Program-made: the position numbers and the translations under genes
Assembly (NCBI RefSeq): GCF_014200395.1
Contig: NZ_JACHBS010000001.1
Location: 124,001-188,000 of the forward strand
From: Microcella frigidaquae
GTDB taxonomy: Bacteria; Actinomycetota; Actinomycetes; Actinomycetales; Microbacteriaceae
Direction of reading: 5' to 3'
Length of the DNA: 64,000 nt
Part shown: piece after piece, positions 36,532 through 45,337 of the stretch
How positions within the stretch are numbered: the stretch's first letter is position 1
How the letters are laid out: every line of letters starts with the position of its first letter
The notes under the pieces: generated by a model
What the model saw: the letters and a program-made list of their open reading frames with translations, nothing else
Databases searched by the model: none
Told to the model about the DNA's origin: nothing

Positions 36532-37538
36532 GCAGGCTCACCCAGTTCGGCAACGACCTCTACACCGGCGAGCGCTCGTTCGACTTCGTCGGGCGCCGTC
36601 GAACCTGGTACGTGATCGCCGCCGTCTTCGTCATCCTCGCGATCGGCCTCACCGCCCTGCGCGGGGGCTTCGTCTTCGGCATCGAGTTCCGCGGCGGCTC
36701 GGAGTTCCGCGTGCAGAGCACCTCCGTCGTCGAGCAGGGAACCGCAGCGGCGACGGCGCTCGCGGACGAGGCCGTCTCGGCGGTCGTTCCGGGCGCCAAC
36801 CCGCGCGTGTCGATCGTCGGCGGCGACTCGGTGCGCGTCCAGACCGAGCAGCTGACGCCCGCCCAGACCGATGACGTGCGGGCCGCGCTCGCGGAGGCCT
36901 ACGGCGTGCCCGTCTCCGACGTCAGCGCCTCGTTCATCGGCGCGAGCTGGGGGGCGGACATCACCCGGCAGGCGCTCATCGCGCTCGTCGTGTTCCTCCT
37001 GCTCGCGAGCCTCGTCCTGGCCATCTACTTCCGCACCTGGAAGATGTCGGTCGCCGCGCTCATCGCCCTGTTCCACGACCTCGTGGTGACGGCCGGCGTC
37101 TACGGCGTGTTCGGGCTCGAGATCACCCCGGCGGCGGTCATTGGGTTCCTGACGATCCTCGGCTACTCGCTCTACGACACGGTGGTCGTGTTCGACAAGG
37201 TGCGCGAGAACACCAGCGAAGACGGCGTGGAGTCGCGTCGCACCTTCGCCCAGTCGGTCAACCTCGCGGTCAACCAGACCCTCGTGCGCTCGATCAACAC
37301 CTCGATCGTCGCGGTGCTGCCGACCGCCTCGATCCTCCTCATCGGGTCGGTGCTCCTCGGCGCGGGAACGCTGCGCGACATCGCGCTCGCCCTCACCGTC
37401 GGCACGATCGTGGGCACCTACTCGTCGATCTTCCTCGCGGCGCCGCTCTACGTGCACCTGCGGCAGAACGAGCCGGAGCTCAAGAAGCAGGGCTCGCGCC
37501 CGCGGGTCGCGCGCACCGAGTCGGGCGCGGTGCGCTGA
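36528..37538 (+). CDS. secF: Protein translocase subunit SecF
   Basis: A 336-residue partner of SecD with six membrane segments and one periplasmic domain. Recognisable are FGIEFRGGSEFRVQ after the first helix and the family motif ILGYSLYDTVVVFDKVREN, whose Asp takes part in proton relay. Its ATG overlaps the secD stop (ATGA). A perfect 12-bp hairpin follows its stop. Confidence 0.96.
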   Translation: MSRLTQFGNDLYTGERSFDFVGRRRTWYVIAAVFVILAIGLTALRGGFVFGIEFRGGSEFRVQSTSVVEQGTAAATALADEAVSAVVPGANPRVSIVGGDSVRVQTEQLTPAQTDDVRAALAEAYGVPVSDVSASFIGASWGADITRQALIALVVFLLLASLVLAIYFRTWKMSVAALIALFHDLVVTAGVYGVFGLEITPAAVIGFLTILGYSLYDTVVVFDKVRENTSEDGVESRRTFAQSVNLAVNQTLVRSINTSIVAVLPTASILLIGSVLLGAGTLRDIALALTVGTIVGTYSSIFLAAPLYVHLRQNEPELKKQGSRPRVARTESGAVR

Positions 37539-37543
37539 GCCTG

Positions 37544-37571
37544 CCGTCCGTGGCGGTCTCGCCACGGACGG
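37544..37571 (+). terminator. Perfect 12-bp hairpin after secF
   Basis: Arms 37544-37555 (CCGTCCGTGGCG) and 37560-37571 pair without mismatch around the loop GTCT. There is no T-run. It separates the Sec operon from rel. Confidence 0.7.
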
Positions 37572-37601
37572 GGTGCGGGCATCCGGGCTGCCGTCGAGCC
37601 G

Positions 37602-37607
37602 TAGAAT
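37602..37607 (+). promoter_or_regulatory. -10 box (TAGAAT) of rel
   Basis: TAGAAT lies 16 bases before the rel ATG at 37624, giving a leader of about ten bases that includes a GGAGG SD. Confidence 0.5.
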
Positions 37608-37623
37608 CGAGGCGGAGGCGCGG

Positions 37624-39879
37624 ATGACCGACACGACGCAGCAGAGCTCGGCGTCGTTGCGCGCGCTCCTGCCCCGCATCTTCTCGCGGTCGCAGACCGG
37701 TGGTGCGCTCGAGAACCTCATCCGAACCCTCCGCACGCATCACCCCAAGGCCGACGTGGGCCTCATCGAGCGGGCGTACCAGGTCGCGGAGCGCGCCCAC
37801 GAGGGCCAGAAGCGCAAGAGCGGTGAGCCGTACATCACCCACCCGCTCGCCGTCGCGCAGATCCTGGCCGACCTCGGCATCGGCGCGAAGACGATCGCCG
37901 CCGCGCTGCTCCACGACACGGTCGAAGACACCTCGTACAGCCTCGATGAGCTGCGCCGCGATTTCGGCGACGAGATCGCGATGCTCGTCGACGGGGTGAC
38001 CAAGCTCGACAAGGTCAAGTACGGCGACAGCGCGCAGGCCGAGACCGTCCGGAAGATGATCGTCGCGATGTCGAAAGACATCCGCGTGCTGATCGTCAAG
38101 CTCGCCGATCGCCTCCACAACGCGCGCACCTGGGGCTTCGTCGAGGGGGAGTCGGCGCGGCGCAAGGCCCAGGAGACGCTCGAGATCTACACGCCGCTCG
38201 CGCACCGGCTGGGCATCCAGACCATCAAGTGGGAGCTCGAGGACCTCTCCTTTGCCGTTCTGCACCCCAAGATCTACGTCGAGATCGAGAGCCTGGTGCG
38301 CAACCGCACGCCCGAGCGCGAGGCCTTCGTGCAGCTGGTCATCGATGCGGTCAAGGATGACCTGCGGCAGGCCCGGATCAAGGCCGAGATCAAGGGCCGG
38401 CCGAAGCAGTACTACTCGATCTACCAGAAGATGGTGCACCGAGGCCGCGACTTCGATGAGATCTACGACCTCACCGGCGTCCGGATCCTCGTGAACAGCA
38501 TCCGCGACTGCTACGCGGTGCTCGGCGCCGTGCACGCGCGCTGGAACCCCATGCCGGGCCGCTTCAAGGACTACATCGCGACCCCGAAGTTCAACCTCTA
38601 CCAGTCGCTGCACACGACCGTCTACGGCCCCGGTGGTCGGCCGGTCGAGCTGCAGATCCGCACGCATGAGATGCACCAGCGGGCCGAGTTCGGTGTGGCC
38701 GCGCACTGGAAGTACAAGGAGCGGATGGCGGGGTCCGCGCGCGGCGAGGCGGGCATCGAGCGTTCCGACACCGACATGGCCTGGCTCGCGCACATCTCCG
38801 ACTGGCAGGCCGAGACGAGCGACCCGACCGAGTTCCTCGACAACCTCCGCTACGAGATCGGCGCGAAGGAGGTCTACGTCTTCACGCCGCAGGGCAAGGT
38901 CATCGGCCTCCCGGGCGGAGCGACCCCGGTCGACTTCGCATACGCCGTGCACACCGAGGTCGGCCACCGCACGATGGGCGCGAAGGTGAACGGACGGCTC
39001 GTGCCGCTCGACACCCCGCTCAGCAGCGGGGACTCCGTCGAGGTCTTCACCTCGAAGAACCCTGATGCCGGCCCGAGCCAGGACTGGCTGAACTTCGTCA
39101 CCAGCACCCGGGCGCGCTCGAAGATCCGCCAGTGGTTCACCAAGGAGCGGCGCGACGAGGCGATCGAGCAGGGCAAGGATGCGATCGCCCGCGCGATGCG
39201 GAAGCAGAACCTGCCCCTCCAACGGCTGATGACGCAGGATTCGGTGGCCCACGTCGCCGCCCAGCTGCGCTACGAGACGGTAGATGCCCTCTACGCCGCG
39301 GTCGGCGAGGGCCACGTCTCGACCCAGTCGGTGATCGAGAAGATCCTCGCGGCCCTGCACGTCGAGGCGGAGAGCGATGACGAGCCGTTCAGCGTTCCCA
39401 CGCGCGGCCGCACGCCGGTGCGGACGAGCGACTCGGGGGTGCTCGTGCGGGGCGCCCCGGACATCCTCGTCAAGCTCGCGAAGTGCTGCACGCCGGTGCC
39501 CGGTGACGGCATCGTCGGCTTCATCACCCGGGGCCAGGGCGTCAGCGTGCACCGAGCCGACTGCAGCAACGTCCAGTCGCTCCTGAATGAACCCGACCGG
39601 ATGATCGAGGTCGAGTGGGCACCCACCTCGAAGAGCGTGTTCCTCGTGCAGATCCAGGTGGAGGCCCTCGACCGCAGCGGCCTGCTGAGCGATGTCACCC
39701 GGGTGCTCTCCGAGCACCACGTGAACATCCTGTCGGCGAGCGTCAACACCTCGAAGGAGCGTCTCGCCCTGAGCCGCTTCGTCTTCGAGATGGGTGATGT
39801 CACGCACCTCGACCGCGTGCTGAACGCCGTGCGCCGCATCGACGCCGTCTACGACGTCTATCGCGTCAGCAACGGCTGA
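37624..39879 (+). CDS. rel: Bifunctional (p)ppGpp synthetase/hydrolase (Rel)
   Basis: A 751-residue stringent-response enzyme. The HD hydrolase domain is intact: His73 (THPLAVAQ) and the His97-Asp98 pair in LLHDTVEDT. The synthetase domain follows with RPKQYYSIYQKM and YDLTGVRILV. Then come TGS (VYVFTPQGKVIGLPGG), a helical and zinc-finger-type region with a KCCTPVPGDGI motif, and a C-terminal ACT domain. It is thus the single long RSH of an actinobacterium. The ATG at 37624 has a GGAGG SD. Confidence 0.96.
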   Translation: MTDTTQQSSASLRALLPRIFSRSQTGGALENLIRTLRTHHPKADVGLIERAYQVAERAHEGQKRKSGEPYITHPLAVAQILADLGIGAKTIAAALLHDTVEDTSYSLDELRRDFGDEIAMLVDGVTKLDKVKYGDSAQAETVRKMIVAMSKDIRVLIVKLADRLHNARTWGFVEGESARRKAQETLEIYTPLAHRLGIQTIKWELEDLSFAVLHPKIYVEIESLVRNRTPEREAFVQLVIDAVKDDLRQARIKAEIKGRPKQYYSIYQKMVHRGRDFDEIYDLTGVRILVNSIRDCYAVLGAVHARWNPMPGRFKDYIATPKFNLYQSLHTTVYGPGGRPVELQIRTHEMHQRAEFGVAAHWKYKERMAGSARGEAGIERSDTDMAWLAHISDWQAETSDPTEFLDNLRYEIGAKEVYVFTPQGKVIGLPGGATPVDFAYAVHTEVGHRTMGAKVNGRLVPLDTPLSSGDSVEVFTSKNPDAGPSQDWLNFVTSTRARSKIRQWFTKERRDEAIEQGKDAIARAMRKQNLPLQRLMTQDSVAHVAAQLRYETVDALYAAVGEGHVSTQSVIEKILAALHVEAESDDEPFSVPTRGRTPVRTSDSGVLVRGAPDILVKLAKCCTPVPGDGIVGFITRGQGVSVHRADCSNVQSLLNEPDRMIEVEWAPTSKSVFLVQIQVEALDRSGLLSDVTRVLSEHHVNILSASVNTSKERLALSRFVFEMGDVTHLDRVLNAVRRIDAVYDVYRVSNG

Positions 39880-40441
39880 GCCGGTCCGCCTTCGCGGCCG
39901 CCTCGGTGAGGCGCTGCCGCGCCGCGCGCACGAACGACAGTCGCGCGCGCCTGTCGAGGGCGGCGAGAGCGGCGGCGAGCGAGATGCCCGACTCCCGCAG
40001 CCCCTGCGCGAGCAGGTCCACCGTCTCCGGTTCGGTGCCGTGCCGCGCGAGGTCGACGAGGGTGCGCAGGGGCGTCGTCACCCGCACATCGGCGAGGAGG
40101 CGGTGCTCATCGTCGTCGATGACCGCTTCACGGGCGCCGAGTCGGCGGCGCTGGGTCGAGGGGATGCGCGCGGCGATCGACACGCAGGTGCGCAGGCGCC
40201 CCGGCGCGGAGCACCAGCCCCACACCCAGGCAGCGGTGCGGTCGGCGACGATCACGCGCGAGTCGGCGATCGTCGCCGCGAGCGTGCGAGCGCGGTCGGT
40301 CGCGGTCACGGGGAGATCGAGCGGGGCGAAGCCCTCGCCGAGCGGCACGAGCTCGCCATCCAGCACGGCGCTGCGCAGCTCCACGGTGCTGAGGTGCGCG
40401 AGAAGGGCGAGGGTGCCTCGGGGAGCGTGTGCCGTCGTCAT
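39866..40441 (-). CDS. AbiEi-like antitoxin-fold protein (orphan)
   Basis: A 191-residue protein read leftward from the ATG at 40441. The central segment VIVADRTAAWVWGW followed by RTCVSIAARIPSTQRRRLG and TTPLRTLVDLARHG resembles the C-terminal domain of the type IV antitoxin AbiEi family that is common in actinobacteria as single genes. The usual N-terminal winged helix is short or missing. There is no AbiEii-type nucleotidyltransferase toxin beside it. The end overlaps rel by 14 bases. Function is unknown. Confidence 0.6.
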   Translation of the reverse strand: MTTAHAPRGTLALLAHLSTVELRSAVLDGELVPLGEGFAPLDLPVTATDRARTLAATIADSRVIVADRTAAWVWGWCSAPGRLRTCVSIAARIPSTQRRRLGAREAVIDDDEHRLLADVRVTTPLRTLVDLARHGTEPETVDLLAQGLRESGISLAAALAALDRRARLSFVRAARQRLTEAAAKADRLSRC

Positions 40442-40558
40442 GCGCGGCAGTGTGCACGCCCAGGAGGCGCCGCGGCGCCGGGGCCGTCATCCTGTGGAGA
40501 ACGCCGAGGTGGCACCCCAGCGACCGCCGCTCGGCGGCCGTTCGTCAGCAGCGGAGTC

Positions 40559-41788
40559 TCAGCGGTCGACGGCGCCCAGCCAGGCGCGACGCGCCTCGAG
40601 TGCCTCCGTGATCTCCGTGATCTTCCGCGCGTCCTTGGCAGCGGTGGCGGCGGCGAGGTCGGCCTCAAGCCCGGCGATCGCCTGCTCCAGCTGGGCGGCG
40701 AGACCCTCCGAGCGAGCCTTCTTCTCGGGGTCGGTCCTGTTCCAGTGGTCCTCCTCGAGCTTCTTCACGGCGAGCTCGATCTGACGGAGCCGGTCCTCGA
40801 CCACGCGCACCTGGTCGCGCGGCACCTTGCCGGCCGCCTCCCAGCGGCGCTGGATGCTCGACAGGGTGTTGCGCGCCTGCACCCGATCGGTCGCGGTGAG
40901 GAGGGGAGCCGCCTCGTCGAGGAGAGCCAGCTTCACCTGGAGGTTGCCGGCGTACTCCTCGTTCTCACGGGCGTCGACCTCGGCCTTCGCCGCGTACAGG
41001 GCATCGCCGGCAGCCTTGAACTGCTCCCACAGGGCGTCGTCGATCTTCTTGCCCGCGCGACCGGCGGTCTTCCACTCGTCGAGCAGACGGCGGTACGCCG
41101 GGATCCCCGCGGGCCCCTGCGGGGCGAGGGCAAGGGCCTTCTCGACGAGCGCCTGCTTCCGGGAGCGGACCTCCTTGTGCTCCGCATCCAGACCGGCAAA
41201 GTAGGAGCGGCGGTGACCGTCGACGGTCGAGCGCGCCGCGCGGAAGCGCTTCCACAGGTCATCGGCCTGCTTCTTGGGGATGCGTGGACCGTTCTGCTGG
41301 TGGTCCTTCCAGCGGGTGAACAGCGCGTCGAGGTCGGCCGTGGCCTTCTTCCACTGGATGCTCTGCGGGTCCTTCGCGGCGAGTGCCTCGGCGGCCTCCA
41401 CGATCGCGATGCGCTCGGCGATCGCGGCCTCGGTGGCGGCGGCGGCCTCGGCCTGCTGCGCCTCCGTGAGCTTCTCGACGGTCGTCGACAGGGCGGCGAC
41501 CCGGGTGCGGAGGGCTTCCAGATCTCCGACGGCGGCGGCGGTCTCGAGGGCCTCGGTGAGAGCCGTCACGGTCTTGGCGACGTCGGCGGCCGGCGCTCCG
41601 GCGCGGGCGCGCTGCTCGAGCAGCCGCACCTGCCCCTCGAGCTCGGTGTACTTGCGGGTGAAGTAGGCCAGGGCCTCCTCGGGAGAGCCGTCGGGGTACT
41701 GCCCGACGGCACGCTCGGCCCCGCGGTCGGTGACGTACACGGTGCCGGTCTCGTCGACCCGGCCCCAGGTGCTCTCGTTCGCTGACAC
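40559..41788 (-). CDS. DUF349 domain protein
   Basis: A 409-residue, highly charged, mostly alpha-helical protein. It carries repeated DUF349 units, each with a pattern like LWKRFRAARSTVDGHRRSYF and ALWEQFKAAGDALYAAK, spaced about 70-75 residues apart, and long coiled-coil stretches. The N-terminus (VDETGTVYVTDRG) is a small beta unit found in actinobacterial members. Function is unproven; other bacterial DUF349 proteins are linked to stress and to ribosome or nucleic acid contacts. The GTG at 41788 is the start. A TATGCT -10 box is seen about 55 bases upstream. Confidence 0.85.
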   Translation of the reverse strand: MSANESTWGRVDETGTVYVTDRGAERAVGQYPDGSPEEALAYFTRKYTELEGQVRLLEQRARAGAPAADVAKTVTALTEALETAAAVGDLEALRTRVAALSTTVEKLTEAQQAEAAAATEAAIAERIAIVEAAEALAAKDPQSIQWKKATADLDALFTRWKDHQQNGPRIPKKQADDLWKRFRAARSTVDGHRRSYFAGLDAEHKEVRSRKQALVEKALALAPQGPAGIPAYRRLLDEWKTAGRAGKKIDDALWEQFKAAGDALYAAKAEVDARENEEYAGNLQVKLALLDEAAPLLTATDRVQARNTLSSIQRRWEAAGKVPRDQVRVVEDRLRQIELAVKKLEEDHWNRTDPEKKARSEGLAAQLEQAIAGLEADLAAATAAKDARKITEITEALEARRAWLGAVDR

Positions 41789-41899
41789 GTCTGCTACATC
41801 CTCATCGAGTGGGCGCGCGCGGCGTCATCCGCGCGGTTGTTCAGCATATGGCACGGCCCGAGCGGCGACCCCGGCGAGGGGGCGAGCCGAGCCCGATCG

Positions 41900-42670
41900 C
41901 TACTCGATCGTGATGCCGGTGATCGTCGTGGCGACGGCCGGAGGGCCGTCGGGCGCGCCGCCGTCGACGCCCGCGGCGATGACCTCGCTCACGAGCGCAT
42001 CGAGCCCGGCGGTCACCCGACCGATGACGGTGTAGCCGCCGGCGGCGTCGGAGGGGATCGTCGACTCGTCGTACACGATGAAGAACTGGCTGCCCATGCT
42101 CGAGCCGTCGCCGCTCTGGCGGGCCATGGCGATCACGCCCGTGGCGTACACGTCGTCGAGCGGCGAGTTCTCGATCGGGCCGAACCGGTAGTCCGGGCCG
42201 CCGGTGCCGTCGCCGTTCGGGTCGCCGCACTGCAGCACGAAGATGCCCTGGGTGGTGAGGCGGTGGCAGGTGAGGCCGTCGTAGAAGCCGTCCTGCACGA
42301 GCGAGACGAACGAGGCCACGGCCTGCGGAGCGGCGAGCCCGTCGAGCTCGTAGTCGAGAGCGATCGACTCGTTGATCGTCATGGTTCCGGTCCAGGTGCG
42401 GAACTCGCTCAGGGCGGCATCCGGCGCCGTGGCAGGCGTCTCGCTGGGCACCGGCGTCGCGCTCGCCACGGGCTCGGGAGCGCCGGGACCGCTCGTGAAG
42501 TAGACGATCTGCGCGGTGGTCGCGAGGGCGGCGACGACGACGAGCGCGACGACCGCGACGAGGTTGTCGCGCTTGCGTCGGGCGGTGGCCGTCTCGTGCA
42601 CCGTCTGGCGCGCCTGGTAGCGGCGCAGGCGCTCCTGGGCCTCGCGGGAGTTGGCCGATCCGGCTGCCAC
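41900..42670 (-). CDS. Membrane-anchored peptidyl-prolyl cis-trans isomerase (cyclophilin type)
   Basis: A 256-residue protein with a basic cytoplasmic tail, one membrane segment (about residues 38-60), a Pro/Ser/Thr linker and an extracytoplasmic cyclophilin domain. Cyclophilin marks are YDGLTCHRLTTQGIFVLQCGDP, VIAMARQSGDGSSMGSQFFI and GYTVIGRVTAGLDALV. The catalytic Arg is replaced or shifted: CHRL aligns with the FHRV motif, so the Arg is kept. GTG follows a GGAGG SD six bases upstream. Confidence 0.88.
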   Translation of the reverse strand: MAAGSANSREAQERLRRYQARQTVHETATARRKRDNLVAVVALVVVAALATTAQIVYFTSGPGAPEPVASATPVPSETPATAPDAALSEFRTWTGTMTINESIALDYELDGLAAPQAVASFVSLVQDGFYDGLTCHRLTTQGIFVLQCGDPNGDGTGGPDYRFGPIENSPLDDVYATGVIAMARQSGDGSSMGSQFFIVYDESTIPSDAAGGYTVIGRVTAGLDALVSEVIAAGVDGGAPDGPPAVATTITGITIE

Positions 42671-42722
42671 GGGTCCTCCAAGTGATGTCGCGGGATGCGC
42701 GGTGCTGACCGCGCCGCAGTGA

Positions 42723-42728
42723 ACTCTA
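42723..42728 (-). promoter_or_regulatory. -10 box (TAGAGT, minus strand) of the cyclophilin gene
   Basis: TAGAGT on the minus strand gives a leader of about 45-50 bases with a proper SD. It is in the divergent gap to rarA. Confidence 0.45.
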
Positions 42729-42791
42729 GTCGAGCCGTCCGCGGCCCGCCGTGCGGCGGCGGAGCGCCGACCCGGTGTCCGGGGTGGCGGC

Positions 42792-42797
42792 TAGCCT
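42792..42797 (+). promoter_or_regulatory. -10 box (TAGCCT) of rarA, leaderless type
   Basis: TAGCCT ends six bases before the rarA ATG at 42804. Confidence 0.6.
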
Positions 42798-42803
42798 GGG
42801 AGC

Positions 42804-44156
42804 ATGGATGCTGCTCCGGGGCTCGGCTCGGCCGCCGTGCCGCTCGCCGTGCGGATGCGGCCCACCCGCCTCGACGAGGTCGCCGGGCAGCGACACCTGC
42901 TGGCACCCGGCTCGCCGCTCGTCAGCCTGGCGAGCGAGGACCCGGCGCACGCGCCCAGTGCCGTCTCCGTGATCCTGTGGGGCCCTCCGGGCACGGGGAA
43001 GACCACGCTCGCGCAGGCGATCGCCCGGCAGTCGGGGCGGCGGTTCGTCGAGCTCTCGGCGATCACGGCCGGGGTGAAGGACGTGCGCGAGGTCATGGAG
43101 CGCGCCCTCGCCGACCGCGACCTCTACGGCACCTCCACCGTGCTGTTCCTCGACGAGATCCACCGCTTCACGAAGGCGCAGCAGGATGCCCTGCTTCCGG
43201 GGGTCGAGAACGGCTGGGTGATCCTCATCGCGGCGACGACCGAGAACCCGTCCTTCTCGGTGATCGCTCCGCTCCTCAGCCGCAGCCTCTTGCTCACCCT
43301 CGAGGCGCTCTCCGACGACGACCTGCGGATGCTCGTCGAGCGCGCGGTGGTCGATCGGCGCGGGCTCGCGGGCGCGGTCGCGGTCGAGCCGGCCGCGCTC
43401 GACGCGATCGTCCGGCTCGCCTCGGGCGACGCCCGCCGTGCGCTGACCGTCCTGGAGGCCGCGGCGCAGTCGGCGCTCGCATCCCGGGACGCCGAGGCCG
43501 GGGCCGATCCGGTGGTCACCGCCGAGATCGTGGCGGCCGCCGTCGATCGCGCGCTGCTGCGCTACGACAAGCAGGGCGACGAGCACTACGACGTGATCAG
43601 CGCGTTCATCAAGTCGATCCGGGGCAGCGACCCCGATGCCGCGCTGCACTACCTCGCGCGCATGATTGAGGCGGGGGAGGACCCGCGCTTCATCGCCCGG
43701 CGCGTCATCATCTCCGCGGCGGAGGACATTGGAATGGCCGACCCGCAGGCGCTGCCGATCGCGGTCGCTGCGGCGCAGGCCGTGCAGCTCATCGGGATGC
43801 CCGAGGGGCGCATCCCGCTCGCCGAGGCGGTCGTCTACCTTGCGACCGCCCCCAAGTCGAATGCCGCGTACGTCGGCATCGACGCGGCGATCGCGGATGT
43901 GCGTACCGGACGTCTGGGCCGCGTGCCGAAGCCTCTGCGCGACGCGCACTACCCGGGCGCCAAGCGCCTGGGGCATGGGAAGGGCTACGTCTACCCGCAC
44001 GACGAGGCGGTCGGTGTCGCTGAGCAGCAGTACCTGCCCGATCCGCTCGTGGGCACGGAGTACTACCGGCCGACCGAGCGCGGGCACGAGCGCGAGATCG
44101 CTGCGCGCCTGGCGAAGCTTCGCGCCATCACGCGGGGGCGCACGCCCGAGAAGTGA
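42804..44156 (+). CDS. rarA: Replication-associated recombination protein RarA (MgsA)
   Basis: A 450-residue clamp-loader-like AAA+ ATPase that acts at stalled replication forks. It has Walker A in [12 protein letters not shown], Walker B in LFLDEIHRF, the sensor-1 ATTENPSF, and the RarA-specific tetramerisation domain with [22 protein letters not shown]. The C-terminal end, [16 protein letters not shown], is characteristic of the family. It is predicted leaderless. Confidence 0.95.
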   Translation: MDAAPGLGSAAVPLAVRMRPTRLDEVAGQRHLLAPGSPLVSLASEDPAHAPSAVSVILWGPPGTGKTTLAQAIARQSGRRFVELSAITAGVKDVREVMERALADRDLYGTSTVLFLDEIHRFTKAQQDALLPGVENGWVILIAATTENPSFSVIAPLLSRSLLLTLEALSDDDLRMLVERAVVDRRGLAGAVAVEPAALDAIVRLASGDARRALTVLEAAAQSALASRDAEAGADPVVTAEIVAAAVDRALLRYDKQGDEHYDVISAFIKSIRGSDPDAALHYLARMIEAGEDPRFIARRVIISAAEDIGMADPQALPIAVAAAQAVQLIGMPEGRIPLAEAVVYLATAPKSNAAYVGIDAAIADVRTGRLGRVPKPLRDAHYPGAKRLGHGKGYVYPHDEAVGVAEQQYLPDPLVGTEYYRPTERGHEREIAARLAKLRAITRGRTPEK

Positions 44157-44171
44157 CCGGGCGGGCTCTGG

Positions 44172-44177
44172 TAGGCT
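44172..44177 (+). promoter_or_regulatory. -10 box (TAGGCT) of rpsD
   Basis: TAGGCT lies inside the inverted repeat GGTAG-gct-CTACC. A long leader of about 128 bases follows. Confidence 0.45.
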
Positions 44178-44234
44178 CTACCGGCCCGTCAGATATGGGC
44201 ACACCCTCCCTCGCAGCCTCCGCCGGAACGCCCC

Positions 44235-44269
44235 GACGTGCGTCCGGAACGGACGGAGAGGTGTACGTC
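44235..44269 (+). promoter_or_regulatory. Structured leader of rpsD (possible S4 autoregulatory element)
   Basis: CGTCCG (44241-44246) pairs with CGGACG (44250-44255) around GAA, and GACGT (44235-44239) with ACGTC (44265-44269) encloses it. Ribosomal protein S4 controls its own mRNA in several bacteria. This leader has the length for it, but no known S4 fold is matched by eye. Confidence 0.35.
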
Positions 44270-44311
44270 CGTGAGCCGTGAGAGTCTCGGCCACGCCCAT
44301 GGAAGGAAACC

Positions 44312-44941
44312 GTGTCTACCAAGTCACGTACTCGCAGCAAGACCCGCCTCTCCCGCTCGCTCGGCATCGCCCTCACTCCGAAGGCCGCCAAGTACCTCGA
44401 GAAGCGCCCCTACGCTCCCGGTGAGCACGGCCGCACCAAGCGCAAGGCCGACAGCGACTACGCCGTCCGTCTGCGCGAGAAGCAGCGTCTGCGCGCCCAG
44501 TACGGAATCCGCGAGAAGCAGCTCCGCATCGCGTTCAACGAGGCGCGCCGCACCGAGGGCCTGACCGGTGAGAACCTGGTCGAGCTGCTCGAGATGCGCC
44601 TCGATGCGCTCGTGCTGCGTGCGGCGTTCGCCCGCACCACCGCGCAGGCCCGCCAGATGGTCGTGCACCGTCACATCATGGTCGACGGCAAGATCGTCGA
44701 CCGTCCGTCGTTCCGCGTGAAGCCGGGTCAGCTGATCCACGTCAAGGCGCGCTCCGAGGGCACCGAGCCGTTCCAGGTGGCCGCCGCCGGCGGTCACGTC
44801 GACGTGCTCCCCAAGACCCCGGGCTACCTCGAGGTCGAGCTCGACAAGCTGCAGGCGCGCCTCGTGCGCCGCCCGAAGCGCGCGGAGGTGCCCGTCACCT
44901 GCGACGTGCAGCTCGTCGTCGAGTACTACGCCGCCCGCTAG
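44312..44941 (+). CDS. rpsD: Small ribosomal subunit protein uS4
   Basis: A 209-residue S4, an early 16S rRNA binder that nucleates assembly of the 30S body. The S4 domain spans about residues 95-160 (LEMRLDALVLRAAFARTTAQARQMVVHRH). The N-terminus lacks the zinc-binding cysteines found in the C+ version, so this is the C- form. It stands alone, away from the rpsM-rpsK-rpoA cluster, next to alaS as in other actinobacteria. GTG follows GGAAGGAAA. Confidence 0.96.
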   Translation: MSTKSRTRSKTRLSRSLGIALTPKAAKYLEKRPYAPGEHGRTKRKADSDYAVRLREKQRLRAQYGIREKQLRIAFNEARRTEGLTGENLVELLEMRLDALVLRAAFARTTAQARQMVVHRHIMVDGKIVDRPSFRVKPGQLIHVKARSEGTEPFQVAAAGGHVDVLPKTPGYLEVELDKLQARLVRRPKRAEVPVTCDVQLVVEYYAAR

Positions 44942-44967
44942 GCGATTCCCGCCAGCGCAGCGTCACG

Positions 44968-44998
44968 ACGGGGGTCCGGCTTTCAGCCGGGCCCCCGT
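44968..44998 (+). terminator. Stem-loop terminator after rpsD
   Basis: A 14-bp stem with one wobble pair (arms 44968-44981 and 44985-44998) closes the loop TTC. Only a short TTC follows the stem. Confidence 0.75.
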
Positions 44999-45012
44999 TC
45001 GCGTCCTCCCGC

Positions 45013-45018
45013 TAGGCT
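45013..45018 (+). promoter_or_regulatory. -10 box (TAGGCT) upstream of the 75-residue membrane protein gene
   Basis: TAGGCT is placed after the rpsD terminator. A leader of about 37 bases with a GAGGGAGAA SD precedes the ATG at 45062. Confidence 0.45.
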
Positions 45019-45061
45019 GGCGCTCGACCCTTCCGCCCGACCCACCACCGAGGGAGAACTC

Positions 45062-45289
45062 ATGAAGAACGTCGCCTGGCTCATCGCCGGCATCGCGATC
45101 GGCTTCGTCGCCGCCCACCAGGTCTCGAAGACCCCGCAGGGCAGGCAGTTCTTCGACGAGGTCGACACCAAGGCCCGTGAGTTCGGGTCGGCGGTCGTCG
45201 ACGGCTACAAGCAGCGCGAGGCCGAGCTCCGCGCCGCTGTGGCCGAGGCCGAAGACACCATCGCCGACCTCACCAGCCGCCTCAAGTAA
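45062..45289 (+). CDS. Small membrane-anchored coiled-coil protein
   Basis: A 75-residue protein with one N-terminal membrane segment (about residues 5-21, WLIAGIAIGFVAAH), then QVSKTPQGRQFFDEVD, and a C-terminal helix with heptad-like charged residues (about 45-75). Actinobacteria commonly carry one or two small membrane proteins (DUF948/DUF6167 type) between rpsD and alaS; this one fits by place and size, but I cannot assign the family with certainty. Function is unknown. Confidence 0.72.
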   Translation: MKNVAWLIAGIAIGFVAAHQVSKTPQGRQFFDEVDTKAREFGSAVVDGYKQREAELRAAVAEAEDTIADLTSRLK

Positions 45290-45337
45290 CCGGCGCGGTC
45301 CGCACCGCGCCCGAACGATTCAGGAACAGACCCCTCC

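Noticed and set aside
37480..39807. A 775-codon minus-strand frame across rel
   Set aside because: Antisense shadow of rel; no family motif.
39866..40441. A toxin-antitoxin system beside rel
   Set aside because: No partner toxin is seen in either direction; the neighbours are rel and DUF349.
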